A DNA stretch of 64,000 bases. It comes from Notolepis coatsorum. Lineage: Eukaryota > Chordata > Actinopteri > Aulopiformes > Paralepididae. The translations under genes and the position numbers were made by a program. The stretch spans positions 15,736,148-15,800,147 of the forward strand of contig OZ020593.1 in the NCBI GenBank assembly GCA_963971535.1, given 5' to 3'. Below the pieces are notes generated by a model, which saw only the letters and a program-made list of their open reading frames with translations, did not search any database and was not told the DNA's origin. Shown piece by piece: positions 21,756-32,039 of the stretch (positions are counted from its first letter, which is position 1; each line of letters starts with the position of its first letter).

Positions 21756-21969
21756 TACTGGAAAACTGTGATTTACCTTACCTTGCTACCTCTATCTTTT
21801 TGTATTTAATTTATTATGCTCGCTTATGCCTGTATTTTTTTACTGTTGTGAAGCACTTTGAACTGCAATTTCTGTATGAAAAGTGCTATACAAATAAAGT
21901 CATTATTATTATTATTATATCTGCTACAACATGTCTACCTCCAACATGACGGTGTGTGCGTTACGTTAC

Positions 21970-22139
21970 CTCTTCTCTCAGGCCGTGCTTCCTCTGCTCC
22001 AGACAGATCTCCTTGGCCCTCATCATCTGCAGCGTCTCCTTGGAGACGGCGTACTGCAGCCTCTCCATCCGGTCCACGGCCGCCGCCCAGGCCGCCTTGC
22101 CGAACTTCTTCTGGTCGGCGCGCATCCTCTCGTACACCG
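21970..22139 (-). CDS. jmy: jmy exon: coiled-coil, YERMRADQKKFGKAAW motif
   Basis: This exon encodes residues 109-165, VYERMRADQKKFGKAAW through RAKEICLEQRKHGLREE. It is nearly identical to the known vertebrate JMY segment, so it is one of the most conserved parts seen here. Acceptor GTGGCAG phase 1, donor GAAGAG/GTAACG phase 0. The 3' end and donor are duplicated downstream at 21690-21755. Confidence 0.96.
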
Positions 22140-22814
22140 CTGCCACGGAGACACACACAGGCGGAGTTCCTTCATACGTCCAGATGATGCTAGAGCCTAG
22201 AGGCCTAACGTCACGGTGACCAATCGCGGCCACTCTTATTGTCTGGGACCAAATACGGCCACGCCCCACTCCCAGCAAAAAGTGGGAATCTCTAGAATGG
22301 GTTTGGGGCGTCGCTGTATACGGAAGTAGCTCTCAAGGTGACGATTAGACAACACTTTTTTGTTGTCAGTAGATGGCAGCATTGGTTTTAAATTAAAGGC
22401 TGAAAATGTTGAGAACTACAACACTGCATTTCCCAAGAGTGTTAGCACAGGTCGCAGGTCACTGGGATGTGTCTATATTCTCCGACGTGATCTGAACAGC
22501 GTTAAACGATACTGCGACCTCGGTATAGCGACCGAGAATGGCCAACCAATTATCTTAACAAAAGTGCGCTGGTAGCGTTACATATGTTGTCTAAAGGGGG
22601 ACATATGGTACAATTTAAGATTCTAATGATAATCGGCATATAAAGGACAACATAGAGCATCGTTAATTTGTAAGAAACCTCAATGAAAACAGCGCAGGGT
22701 GCTATTGTTATGAAAATGTGATAGAATCCTATAAAAATGTGGACGCATTTGGCCTACGTTCCGTTATACTGTTCGGTACCGTCACCGTGACTTTCTTTTC
22801 TAGCGTGTATCGTG

Positions 22815-23247
22815 TAGGGCTGACCTTCGTTTTTTTTTTTTGGAATTCGAAGCTTCGGGGTCGAGATTCGATTTTAATTCGAAGCTTCGAAATAATTTTT
22901 TTTAATTATTAATATTTTATTTTTATTTTTTTTATGTTGTGGGACTTGTACAGCACTTTGTTCAACTTTGTCAATGCTGTAAAGTTTAAACCTTTTTAAA
23001 TCTTAGACAAACTAAACACTTTGCTTCCATGAAATATTGTAAGCCGTCATTTGAGGCTTTATAAAAGCAGCCCAATGAACACAAATCTGTCAGTGCCGAG
23101 TCCGGCCTCATCTTAAATAACAAACAGCATTGCTTGTTGTAATTAACAGAGAGGCAGAGTTGATTTTGCAAAAAAAAATAAAAATTATTTTCATATTCGA
23201 ATCCCATGCCCATCGAACGAAGCTTCGAAGTATTTAAGACAGCCCTA
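22815..23247. mobile_element. 433-bp hAT-like element
   Basis: The ends are TAGGGCTGACC and GACAGCCCTA. Flanking 8-mers GTATCGTG and GTACTGTG agree at six of eight positions, so the insertion is old. Repeated ATTCGAAGCTTCG motifs form sub-terminal inverted repeats. It has no transposase. Confidence 0.75.
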
Positions 23248-23505
23248 GTACTGTGTTCTCGTTTCCTTTCTCTGGCATGAAACCAGCCACAGGAAACTCT
23301 ACTGTGATTGGAACGTTAATGCGGCTTGTGAACTTGTGGGACTTGTAGTTTTTTGAACGATTAGCAGCGGAGCGAAAAAAGCACGACTGGGTTGTAACCT
23401 TCACTTGCACACTGTGCGGGTAAATGATTTTTCCGGTTCGGTTTAGGGGCAAATGAGAGTAAAATGGTTGCACTGTAGAGCCCTGCTGTTGCGTGCAGCA
23501 TTGGC

Positions 23506-24321
23506 CTTTAAGCAGCCTACACACCAGGGCCGTGGGTCTTTAAGCAGCTACACACCAGGGCTGAGAGTCTGTAAGCAGCTACACACCAGGGCCATGAGTC
23601 TGTAAGTAGCTACACACCAGGGCTGTGAGTCTTTAAGCAGCTACACACCAGGGCTGTGAGTCTGTAAGCAGCTACACACCAGGGCTGTGAGTCTTTAAGC
23701 AGCTACACACCAGGGCTGTGAGTCTTTAAGCAGCTACACACCAGGGCTGTGAGTCTTTAAGCAGCTACACACCAGGGCTGTGAGTCTTTAAGTAGCTACA
23801 CACCAAGGCTGTGAGTCTTTAAGCAGCTACACACCAAGGCTGTGAGTCTTTAAGCAGCTACACACCAGGGCTGTGAGTCTTTAAGCAGCTACACACCAGG
23901 GCTGTGGGTCTTTAAGCAGCTACACACCAGGGCCGTGAGTCTTTAAGCAGCTACACACCAGGGCTGTGGGTCTTTAAGCAGCTACACACCAGGGCTGTGA
24001 GTCTTTAAGCAGCTACACACCAGGGCTGTGGGTCTTTAAGCAGCTACACACCAGGGCCGTGAGTCTTTAAGCAGCTACACACCAGGGCTGTGGGTCTTTA
24101 AGCAGCTACACACCAGGGCTGTGAGTCTTTAAGCAGCTACACACCAGGGCTGTGAGTCTTTAAGCAGCTACACACCAGGGCTGTGAGTCTTTAAGCAGCT
24201 ACACACCAGGGCTGCGAGTCTTTAAGCAGCTACACACCAGGGCTGTGAGTCTTTAAGCAGCTACACACCAGGGCTGTGAGTCTTTAAGCAGCTACACACC
24301 AGGGCTGTGAGTCTTTAAGCA
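23506..24321. repeat. 31-bp minisatellite, about 26 copies
   Basis: The unit is TTTAAGCAGCTACACACCAG plus GGCTGTGAGTC, very homogeneous with scattered single changes. It lies in the intron upstream of exon 21970-22139. Confidence 0.97.
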
Positions 24322-24494
24322 GGTTTTTGAGGGTGCTCGATTTTATTAATCTTTTTTTTGGTTACCACCAAATATGTCATAAAAAAAAGTGCTTGTTTAT
24401 GTCACGCGATGCGTGAGTTGTTGCAGAAAGCTGGAAGCCGTGGAGCGCGGAGAGTAAACCTAACGTTACCGTGAAAGGTGGTTAGCGTGCCAAC

Positions 24495-24585
24495 ATGTCG
24501 CCCACTTTGCGTAGCGTTCATAAGACTATCGATACGGACATGCCGTTCCATGACCCTAGAGACCTGCTGCAGACAGAGTGGAGGT
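24495..24585 (+). other. Exon-like open frame with donor (unidentified)
   Basis: ATG followed by about 29 codons (MSPTLRSVHKTIDTDMPFHD and PRDLLQTEWR) and then GTAATG. It runs antisense to jmy. The composition looks coding rather than repeat-like, but I do not recognise it. It may be a remnant first exon of a transposon or a captured gene fragment. Confidence 0.25.
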
Positions 24586-24839
24586 AATGTAATTATTACA
24601 AACGGCAACTGACTGTGTTGACTGACATTATGCTGTAAGCAGCATCAGGTATACTGTTGTGCATTGTTATGTCCGCGGAGCGAGAGTCGTTGTGTGGTTT
24701 CAGACTACATGACTGACGGTGTGTTTACACACTAGAAGACCTTTCACCGGGAGGAGGAGTCGCAGACGAGTCTGCCCGGTCTCCAAGCTACGTTTCGGTC
24801 GGAGGAATGCACCGGAGAATGACAGAATGACACTATGTA

Positions 24840-25252
24840 ACAATCATCTACACTCACTGCACACACATCCACATGTACACACTCACTTTAAACAAAAACT
24901 CACCTTACCACGCGCTTTAGACACTTTAAACACACTTTATATTTATCTATTATTAAAGAGATTTGCACTACATTCATACCTCATTTGCACCCTACCCTAA
25001 GTTTTGTACCTCATCTCATTTCTGCACTGTACCTCACTGTTACTCATTTTACTCTGTATGGTATATATGTATATTGACTGAACATTCCTTTACTTACTTG
25101 GCTTGGCTGAATGAGTTAATAATTGTATTTAATTTTCTTTACTGTATGTAGCACACTCGAAGGGGCTCATACAGAAACAAGCATTTCATCATAAAGTATT
25201 CTGTATTTTACTATGACAAATAATAAACAAACTTGAAACTTGAAAACTTGCG
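24840..25252 (+). mobile_element. LINE 3'-end with AAACTTG tail
   Basis: An AT-rich 3'-UTR-like stretch (CTCACTGTTACTCATTTTAC, then CATCATAAAGTATTCTGTAT) ends AACTTGAAACTTGAAAACTTG-like repeats. This is typical of a 5'-truncated non-LTR insertion. Confidence 0.6.
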
Positions 25253-25485
25253 AAGGCACAAGGCAAGGTTTTAGCGGTTTCTCTTCTTCTCAGAGGGAAA
25301 AAGCTAGCGGAGAACAAAGCCAACTTGTCAACCGCACCCTGGTGATGCGCTGGTAATTTCCCAGATATCTGCCCAACCCCTATTTAAAATGTTCCTAAAA
25401 TCATGAATGAACAGTTCAATAATTTTCTTGTTCCGATTCAGACGAGACAAGTCCAAGTTCAAAGTCAATGTAACTCAACCACAGC

Positions 25486-25491
<6 letters not shown>

Positions 25492-25535
<44 letters not shown>
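25492..25535. repeat. (CT)n microsatellite
   Basis: About 22 CT units. Confidence 0.95.
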
Positions 25536-25536
<1 letters not shown>

Positions 25537-25987
25537 AGAGTTTGAGAGAAGGAATGCTGGTTTTGAAGCGTCTCCGTGTGGAATGGGTCTCGATGCCATA
25601 CAGTGATGCTGTACAATTAATATTGAACTGTGAATATTTAAACACCAGGTTCAGAGGTTAAATCACAGCCATACATGCCGTCATCATCTATGAAGGGGAC
25701 CTCCCACTGCCTTGTGTACAGAGAGACGGAAAATACACAGAGACTGCAATCCACCAGATATTTCTGTAATTTCACCTGTCAAACTGGTTTTTAGGATTCC
25801 TGAACAATGTTTGTCTAGCTAGTAGACTAGAGTTGACAAACTTCCTGACTGGTGCTCAGGTTGAGGGGTCGAGTCCTTGACTGGTGCTCAAGTCTCAGCA
25901 TTTGTCAATCAAGTTGTACGTGTTTTTTATTTTATTTTTGTTATGTTTTTGGTCGATTTTTATTAGTTTGTTCTACCGGGCAGTCCG

Positions 25988-25991
<4 letters not shown>

Positions 25992-26044
<53 letters not shown>
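25992..26044. repeat. (GA)n microsatellite
   Basis: About 26 GA units, directly followed by a tRNA-like sequence. Confidence 0.95.
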
Positions 26045-26046
<2 letters not shown>

Positions 26047-26089
26047 GAAGAACGGGAGACAGAGCGGGGGGGGAAGACATTCGGCAAAG

Positions 26090-26160
26090 GACGCCGGGTC
26101 CGGGAGTCGAACCCGGGTCGGCCGCTTCGCGACGCAGCGAGATACATGGTGTGCTACTAG
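26090..26160 (-). other. tRNA-like sequence (SINE head or tRNA pseudogene)
   Basis: In minus sense there is a perfect T-arm (CCGGG TTCGACT CCCGG) with a B box GGTTCGACTCC, and an A-box-like TAGCACACCATG about 35 nt upstream. Acceptor and anticodon stems do not pair well, so a functional tRNA is unlikely. Confidence 0.5.
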
Positions 26161-26377
26161 AGTGCCCAAGTTGTACGTGTTTTAATTGATTTGTTATCCT
26201 TGCTTTTTGCCTCGTCTTGTCGTCTTATAGTTATGATCTTATATGCTTTTATTTGCCAATTTCAGTACCATGTACTCGACGTGATGAGGGAGACCTCGGT
26301 TGCCCTTCGACTCGTTTAAATAAAAGGTTTGAAATTAGATGAAGGTGAGAACACCTCTTCCCGGCAGGCTGTAGTAC

Positions 26378-26528
26378 CTTTCTGTGCCCGAGTGGTGGTC
26401 TCAAAGAACCTGACGGTGAGGTCCTGTATGGCGAGCACGGCGGAGTGGGCCTTCCTCTGCCACTCCTCGTCCTCCCTCCTCAGGCCCTCCACACGCCGGG
26501 GGCCCAGGCGCTCCGTCTCCAGGGAGAT
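26378..26528 (-). CDS. jmy: jmy exon: coiled-coil start (50 residues)
   Basis: This exon encodes residues 59-108 plus one base, ISLETERLGPRRVEGLRRED through AVLAIQDLTVRFFETTTRAQK. The LGPRR..., WQRKAH.AVL.IQDLTV blocks are diagnostic of JMY and shared in part with WHAMM. Acceptor CCCCCTCAG phase 0, donor GAAAG/GTACTA phase 1. A 24.6-kb intron separates it from the upstream exon at 51172. Confidence 0.95.
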
Positions 26529-26559
26529 CTGAGGGGGCACCAGAACGTCACATTAGGAC

Positions 26560-27080
26560 CAAGCACAGTCTTATATACACACACACACACAGAAAGATTC
26601 AATTTAAAAACACATTGTTAAGCTTTCATCACCGTGTGATACCAGTGAGTGACAGCAGGTGGCGCTTTGGGGGTGAAAGTAGCAGACATGCCTGTACATG
26701 TTTACAGTAACACTGACCTACTGTCCTACTGTGACATCTGTGACATTAACACACCGAGAATAAAAAGACAAGACGGAATACAACACAATCAAGCACACAG
26801 GTGTCAGGACTAGAGCCCGACCAATACTGAATTACATTTTTAAATGATTTACTAAAAGTAAAAGATTCCGATATCGGCAGATATATATATATGTGTATAT
26901 ATGTCGCACACCTTACTTCTTCCACCCTCAGCCATACAGTATGTAAAAATGTTTTATGAATAATACATAAAAAGGTTAAACTGAATTATATTTGAGCAGA
27001 AACCAAACTAGTTTGCATTGCATTTTCTATTCTATTGGAAATAGCCTAATCTTCACTAACGATGAATTTATCTTTATATT
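26560..27080. other. Intron sequence with an old hAT fragment
   Basis: TAGAGCCCGACCAATACTG at about 26811 and GATTCCGATATCGGCAGATA nearby resemble the 13562-13853 MITE family. The rest is unassigned. Confidence 0.4.
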
Positions 27081-27345
27081 TAGGTAATAGTAATGTTAGT
27101 AGTAATTTTTCTCTGCATTATGTTCTGTAAAAAACACATATCGACCAACATAATATATATATATAATATATATCTTTATTCTTTTTTAAATTATATCTTA
27201 TACCCAGTTGAATCACCACATTGTATATTACTATTGCACTTTACTGTTACAATTGCACTCTGGTTGGATGCCAAACTTCTTTTCGTTGTACTGTACTTGT
27301 GCTGCATGATGACAATAAATAAATGTGAATCAAATCTAATCTAAA
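27081..27345 (+). mobile_element. LINE 3' end, family with TCTAATCT tail
   Basis: TATACCCAGTTGAATCACC, GCACTCTGGTTGGATGCCAA and a tail CAAATCTAATCTAAA. Related pieces are at about 60480-60560 and 62140-62310. Confidence 0.65.
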
Positions 27346-27571
27346 ATATACGCACAATATCGTCAGATTAAACCGGGCTCTGGTCAGTGCTGCTTGCTAC
27401 GTAGAGCACTTCCACATAACGTGCACACAGCCAGGGATCCTGTGGCTCTCTACCCCCCACCCCACCCCCCCATCCCCCCATAACCACCTCATTCCAGGCC
27501 ATGTGCACCATGTGAGTGACTTTTTGTGGAGAAAACTGAGCCACGTGGAGTTTTGTACTGCGATACACCCC

Positions 27572-27612
27572 CCCCTCCCCTCCCCTCCCCTCCCCTCCCC
27601 TCCCACCCCGCC
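27572..27612. repeat. CCCCT-rich tract
   Basis: Tandem CCCCTCC units. Confidence 0.85.
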
Positions 27613-27771
27613 CCCCTCCCAGTCCACGCAGGGCAGCTGGAACAAAATGTACCGTGAGTCTGTGTGAGAGAGACTGTAGTGGAGTTGAGTTTCAGGGTCT
27701 CTCACCTCCTCTCTGGACGCCTCTCCCTCTCTCTCTGCACACAATGCTAATACTTTAATAATGTCAAACAG

Positions 27772-27838
<67 letters not shown>
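27772..27838. repeat. (GT)n microsatellite
   Basis: About 33 GT units. Confidence 0.95.
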
Positions 27839-27839
<1 letters not shown>

Positions 27840-27849
27840 AGGGTGGAGG

Positions 27850-28753
27850 CACTTCACATACAAACAGCACCGCGGTCATCCAACCAACGACAAACCACAC
27901 AAGGCCGTGTTGCTTTGTGTGAGGCTGAGCCAACAAACCTAACGGCCCGCGTCTAGTGCGCACGCGCGTGTGTGTGTGTGTGCGTTTGTGTGCGCTTGTT
28001 GTGCGCGTACGTCTGTGTCTATGTGCGTGTGTCTGCACGTGAGCGCTAGGGAGACAGGGGAAGGGTGTCGGGTTGAGAGGAAGAGGGCGAGTAGGAGGGG
28101 AGGAGAGAGAGAGAGAGAGAGGGGGAGAGAGAGGCCAGGAGACGTTGGGAGGCAGGAGAAGGATATCTTTATAAGATATAGAGAGACGCGAGTACGGCGA
28201 GGGGGAGAGACGCTGAGATAACAGTAAAGTCTTCAGTCACGTCGTCCCCACGGTGTAAAGCCATGACCTCAGCGCCGAGGTATGTTTGGACACAGAGTGT
28301 TTTCCAGCACAAAGTGGAGGATTGGAGCTGAGAAGTGGGTGTTATTGTTGTGCTGCTGCTGGTTTATCAGGGAGCAACGTCCTGCTCCAGAAAGCACGTC
28401 TGGGGATCACTCGGTGGATTGTAACGGCTCTGCATTTTTTAAAGTGACAATCCACAATGTCGAAACCAGTGGTTCTCAACCGTTATTGGGTCAACGCCCC
28501 CATCACTTAAAGATGATGGAAGAAGTTTCTCCACCTGTCATAACTTAAAATACAGGTCTGCTTCACTGCAGTGTTTGTATTGTAAACATTACAAATGTAA
28601 AGAGACCTTTGAACGGCCTCAAAAGTCCTGTACGACTCATGTTTAGCCACCACATACTGGGTTTCAATCATACGTTAAAAAAAAATTATAAAAAAAGGTC
28701 TCCCATCCATATTTTGTAATCAGTGGTGATGAGGCTGCCCTTTTGTTTACATT
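27850..28753. other. Intron sequence without recognised genes
   Basis: It contains GT- and GA-rich patches and a short CCAGTGGTTCTCAACC fragment (28467), which resembles a hAT terminus. Confidence 0.4.
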
Positions 28754-28760
28754 TGGACTG

Positions 28761-28868
28761 CAGAGTGGGCCTTTAACTTAGTGAAATGAGTACATTCCAC
28801 CCACAATGCAGAGTGGGCCTTTAACTTAGTGAAATGAGTACATGAACACCCACAATGCAGAATAGCTT
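28761..28868. repeat. 48-bp tandem duplication
   Basis: CAGAGTGGGCCTTTAACTTA begins at 28761 and 28809, with a partial third copy (GCAGAATAG) near 28858. Confidence 0.85.
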
Positions 28869-28879
28869 TTCATTCAGTG

Positions 28880-29361
28880 AAAAGGTCAGTCCTTCGTGCC
28901 GAGCGCCCATCAGGCTCCACAACCGTGGGCATGGACTGCTGCCCGCAGAACTCAATAACGGCTGCAGAACTCAATAACTATTAGGAACGTCTGACCACTA
29001 AGTGTGTCTGACTCTTGACCACCAAAAGCTGCACGGACTATAACATATGACGTATATCCTGCCAGTTAGGGCACCTTGTGTATACCGTTTACTTTTACTC
29101 ATAGTATGTATTAAGATTTAAATTATTTATTGCAACGTATAATAATAACTAATTTCCATATTCAGAGTTCATTATATTGTTTACAGTTTATTATAGTTTT
29201 TCCTCCTCATATTTCTATATTCAAATCAAATTGTATTGCCTATAATATTTATGTCTTTCTACCATTACCCTGCCCATACATGTACCACCCCTCCCCCATG
29301 CTGCTACGACACCCGAACTTCCCCAAGGGGATCAAAAAAGGAATAGCTTATCTTATCTTAT
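28880..29361 (+). mobile_element. Non-LTR retrotransposon 3' end, family R
   Basis: It begins with the end of a degenerate reading frame (TCCTTCGTGCC...AGGCTCCACAACC), then GCCAGTTAGGGCACCTTGTG and GATCAAAAAAGGAATAGC, ending with a CTTATCTTAT tail that a SINE has used as its target. Confidence 0.75.
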
Positions 29362-29660
29362 GGGCAGCGGTGGCCTAATGGTTAGAGAAGCGGGTTTGTG
29401 ACCGGTAGGTCGCCGGTTCGATCCCCGGTACCGGCAGGAAAAATCTGCCGCTGAAGTGCCCTTGAGCAAGGCACTTAACCCCCAACTGCTCCAGTGGAGT
29501 TGCTCAGTGGCCAACGGTGTCACACTGTGGTTGTACTGGGCAGCTCCCAGGTGTGAATGGAACTGTGTGAATGTGAAGCAGGGCGTAGCTGAAAAAGAGC
29601 ATCTGTGCTCAGCGAACCTACCCTGGGTAAATAAAGGTTAAAAACAAACAAAAACAAAAT
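29362..29660 (+). mobile_element. Complete tRNA-derived SINE with 10-bp target duplication
   Basis: CTTATCTTAT flanks both ends (29352-29361 and 29661-29670). The head has an A box (GGTGGCCTAATGG) and B box (GGTTCGATCCC, about 29415). The body contains CTTGAGCAAGGCACTTAACC, and the tail is A-rich (AAACAAACAAAAACAAAAT). This is the structure of a RNA-polymerase-III-transcribed, LINE-mobilised SINE. Confidence 0.92.
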
Positions 29661-29888
29661 CTTATCTTATTCATCGTCTCAAAAAGGAAAAGGTATGATT
29701 TTATATCCAGTGCTGCTGACTGCATCGTGGTAGGTATGTCACAGCAATAAAGACTAACGGAGACATTATGTCCTTGTAGACGCGTGCTGCTACCAAACAA
29801 TAAAGACTTTAACACAGAGACACGTAATGTCCTTGTAGACGCGCGCTGCTACCAAACAATAAAGACTTTAACACAGACAGACACGTAG

Positions 29889-30616
29889 GCCCCGTTTAGA
29901 CGAGCGTTTTGTGAACAGAAACCGCAAAAGTCATCTTGCGGTTTCACTTTTAATTTTACGTTTAGACGAGCGTTTTGGAGTGGAATTCTCCGTGCAGACG
30001 ACGCTGTAATGACGGAGACCCGCTGTCACACGATTGGCGCATATGTCACATGACGTGCTGTGAAGACCCGCCCTACTCTGCCTCTGATTCGCAGACTGTG
30101 GATGGGGAATGTGATTGCACCAAAGCAGAGTCACTCACAGACAGTGGGTCCACTCACGGAGTCTCACGCCGCGGGACAGATTCTTGTGTATTTAACCGTT
30201 TCACTGCCACACGACAGCCGGTTGTGTGATAATAAGGGTTAACCTTCTGTCGTGTGGCAGTGAAAGGGTTAAAAGTACTGCCAATGTAGCCTTCAGGTGA
30301 TCTCCGTTGATATAAGTCAGACATACTTGCTTTGTTTACGTCTCGGCTACTGGCGCATACCTGCTACCTGTGACGTAAGCAGTACGCGCGACCAGAGCCG
30401 TGACAACCCTTTCGTCATCGTTTTAACAGATTTATACGTTTTGATAGTTTAGACGAGATCGCAAAGCTTTTGCGTTTCTAGGAATTCCACCCTGGAAGGT
30501 AGTCTCACTTTTTTGCGGTTTCACCCCGTAAAAACGCCGTTTCCGTATAAACGAAAGGCACATCAGCAAAAATATTTTTGCGGATTCACCTGCTAGCGTT
30601 TCCGTCTAAACGGGGC
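29889..30616. mobile_element. Harbinger-like DNA element with nested piggyBac-type MITE
   Basis: The ends are GGCCCCGTTTAGACGAGCG and CGTTTCCGTCTAAACGGGGCC (one base over in the arm). GTA is on both sides. A second, truncated copy lies at 37651-38191 and lacks the nested 30.2-kb insertion. It has no transposase. A 3-bp duplication suggests PIF/Harbinger, but this is inference. Confidence 0.75.
30191..30269. mobile_element. Nested TTAA-flanked MITE (piggyBac-like)
   Basis: Arms CCGTTTCACTGCCACACGAC and GTCGTGTGGCAGTGAAAGGG are inverted around a short loop. TTAA lies on both sides. The other copy of the host element reads straight through (GTGTATTTAAAAGTACTG at about 37966), which shows the empty site with a single TTAA. 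TTAA duplication and CCC-type ends are the hallmark of piggyBac transposition. Confidence 0.88.
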
Positions 30617-31023
30617 CGTAATGTCCTTGTAGACACGCGCTGCTACCAAACAATAAAGACTTTAACACAGAGACACGTTATGTCCTTGTAAACGCGTGCT
30701 GCTACCAAACAATAAAAGACTTTAACACAGAGACGCGTCCTTGTAAACGCACGCTGCTACCAAACAGACGTGCGTCTCTGCTGAATTAAACTCTTTATTG
30801 CTGAGGTTTTCTTCTACCGACTTTTCTTGCTCAGAGTTTTTTTATGGTGATGAGCGGTATTTGTACGTTACTTTCAATTGCGTTGGGACTCCATACACTA
30901 CAAAGCAAATACCCTGCTTTTTACTCCACTAGATGTATCAATATTATTTACTCAACCAGGTGCATCTATAACACCTTCAAGTAGTTAGTGGTACTTTTAA
31001 TTAAAAAGTGTAGGGCACATATA

Positions 31024-32039
31024 CTGCCCTGCAGAATCTAACCACAGTAACTACGCCAACAGTGAAACTGAGAAAAATGCCTTTAAAGTTCTTTTGACTA
31101 TACACAGTGATTTTGTAGTTACTGTAGGCCTGCCACGATAACACATTTTGCTGGGCGATTAATTGCCCCCGAAAATATCGCGATAAGCGATATTATTGCG
31201 ACCGGTTAGAGAATTTTTTTGAGAAATTTATTTCCCAAAACCTTTATTTTGAAGCCCACCGCTCCGTCTTTTCCGGTTTAAGACTTTTATTTTGAAGCCC
31301 ACCGACCGGACCGGAAGTATTGTTGTGATTATCCTAGCCGACAACTTGTCTCGTCCGGTTGTTTTTTAGTTTTAACGTTAGCTACTAACGTTAGATGCAG
31401 CTACTACAGGCAATCAACGATGAGGAGGAAGCGTCAAAGCAGTATATAATAGAATAGCTGTGGTGCGTAGGCACTGCAGCACGACTCGAAAACGACCCGT
31501 TATAATAAATTTATTCATGTTTAACTTGTCCCCGTCTCCAGTGCTTTGACTAGCCCCACCCGTTCATTGTAAACAATGATGCATGTAATTGTATTAACGT
31601 TATTCTGTGTTATTCTAACATTACACTACAAATAACGCTACTTGGTTAAAAGGAGCAACACTATTGAGAAATGTAGTTAAGCTATGTGGCGTTGCTACTG
31701 CCCCACGGAGCTCCCGTGCTGTGCTCTGTAGTAACGCCAGCGGCCAACCCACACGGAGAGAGACTGCAAGGGGCACTGGTTCCGCCTCATTAAAACAAAC
31801 GCGCAAATAGCAATTAATCGCGCCCGTCAAAATCATTGCATTCATTTTAATTATCGCGGCAATTAATCGATTTATTGCTTATCGCGGCAGGCCTAAGTTA
31901 CTGTAATTCTTTATACCCCCTTTCTCTCAAACAGAGCGAGATTGAACTCTGAAACTTTGTCACGAGATAAAGCAGATATTGAGAAGTTAAAATTCTCACT
32001 TCAAAACTGTAGTTACTGTGGTTAGCTTCTGCAGGGCAG
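31024..32039. mobile_element. TA-flanked inverted-repeat element split by a hAT
   Basis: The ends CTGCCCTGCAGAATCTAACC and its reverse complement extend over about 29 bp, and both ends abut TA. Without the inner hAT it would be about 237 bp. Part of a second copy lies at about 37462-37648 on the opposite strand. TA duplication suggests a Tc1/mariner-type MITE. Confidence 0.75.
31125..31895. mobile_element. Non-autonomous hAT element, perfect target duplication
   Basis: The ends are TAGGCCTGCCACGATAA and TTATCGCGGCAGGCCTA. AGTTACTG flanks both sides (31117-31124 and 31896-31903). The related sequence at about 37590-37620 carries the uninterrupted site. There is no transposase; sub-terminal CGATTAATTG motifs are inverted. 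Confidence 0.92.

Larger units (their letters stand above)
29745..30775. repeat. 59-bp minisatellite split by a Harbinger-like element
   Basis: Units contain ATGTCCTTGTAGACGCG and CTGCTACCAAACAATAAAGA. Two to three copies lie left of 29889 and three right of 30617. Removing the element restores the repeat frame at GTAATG. Confidence 0.85.

Noticed and set aside
23506..24321. Regular direct repeats resembling a CRISPR array
   Set aside because: Units are contiguous with no unique spacers, and the context is a vertebrate intron. The same applies to the arrays at 7189, 9104, 34029, 41101 and 45112.
26090..26160. Functional tRNA gene
   Set aside because: The T arm is perfect but acceptor and anticodon stems fail to pair, and it is joined to repeat sequence. 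The same was judged for 43391-43462 and 43625-43690.
27397..28038. 213-codon minus-strand frame
   Set aside because: It spans a GT microsatellite (translated as a TH run) and GC-rich low complexity. No domain recognised.
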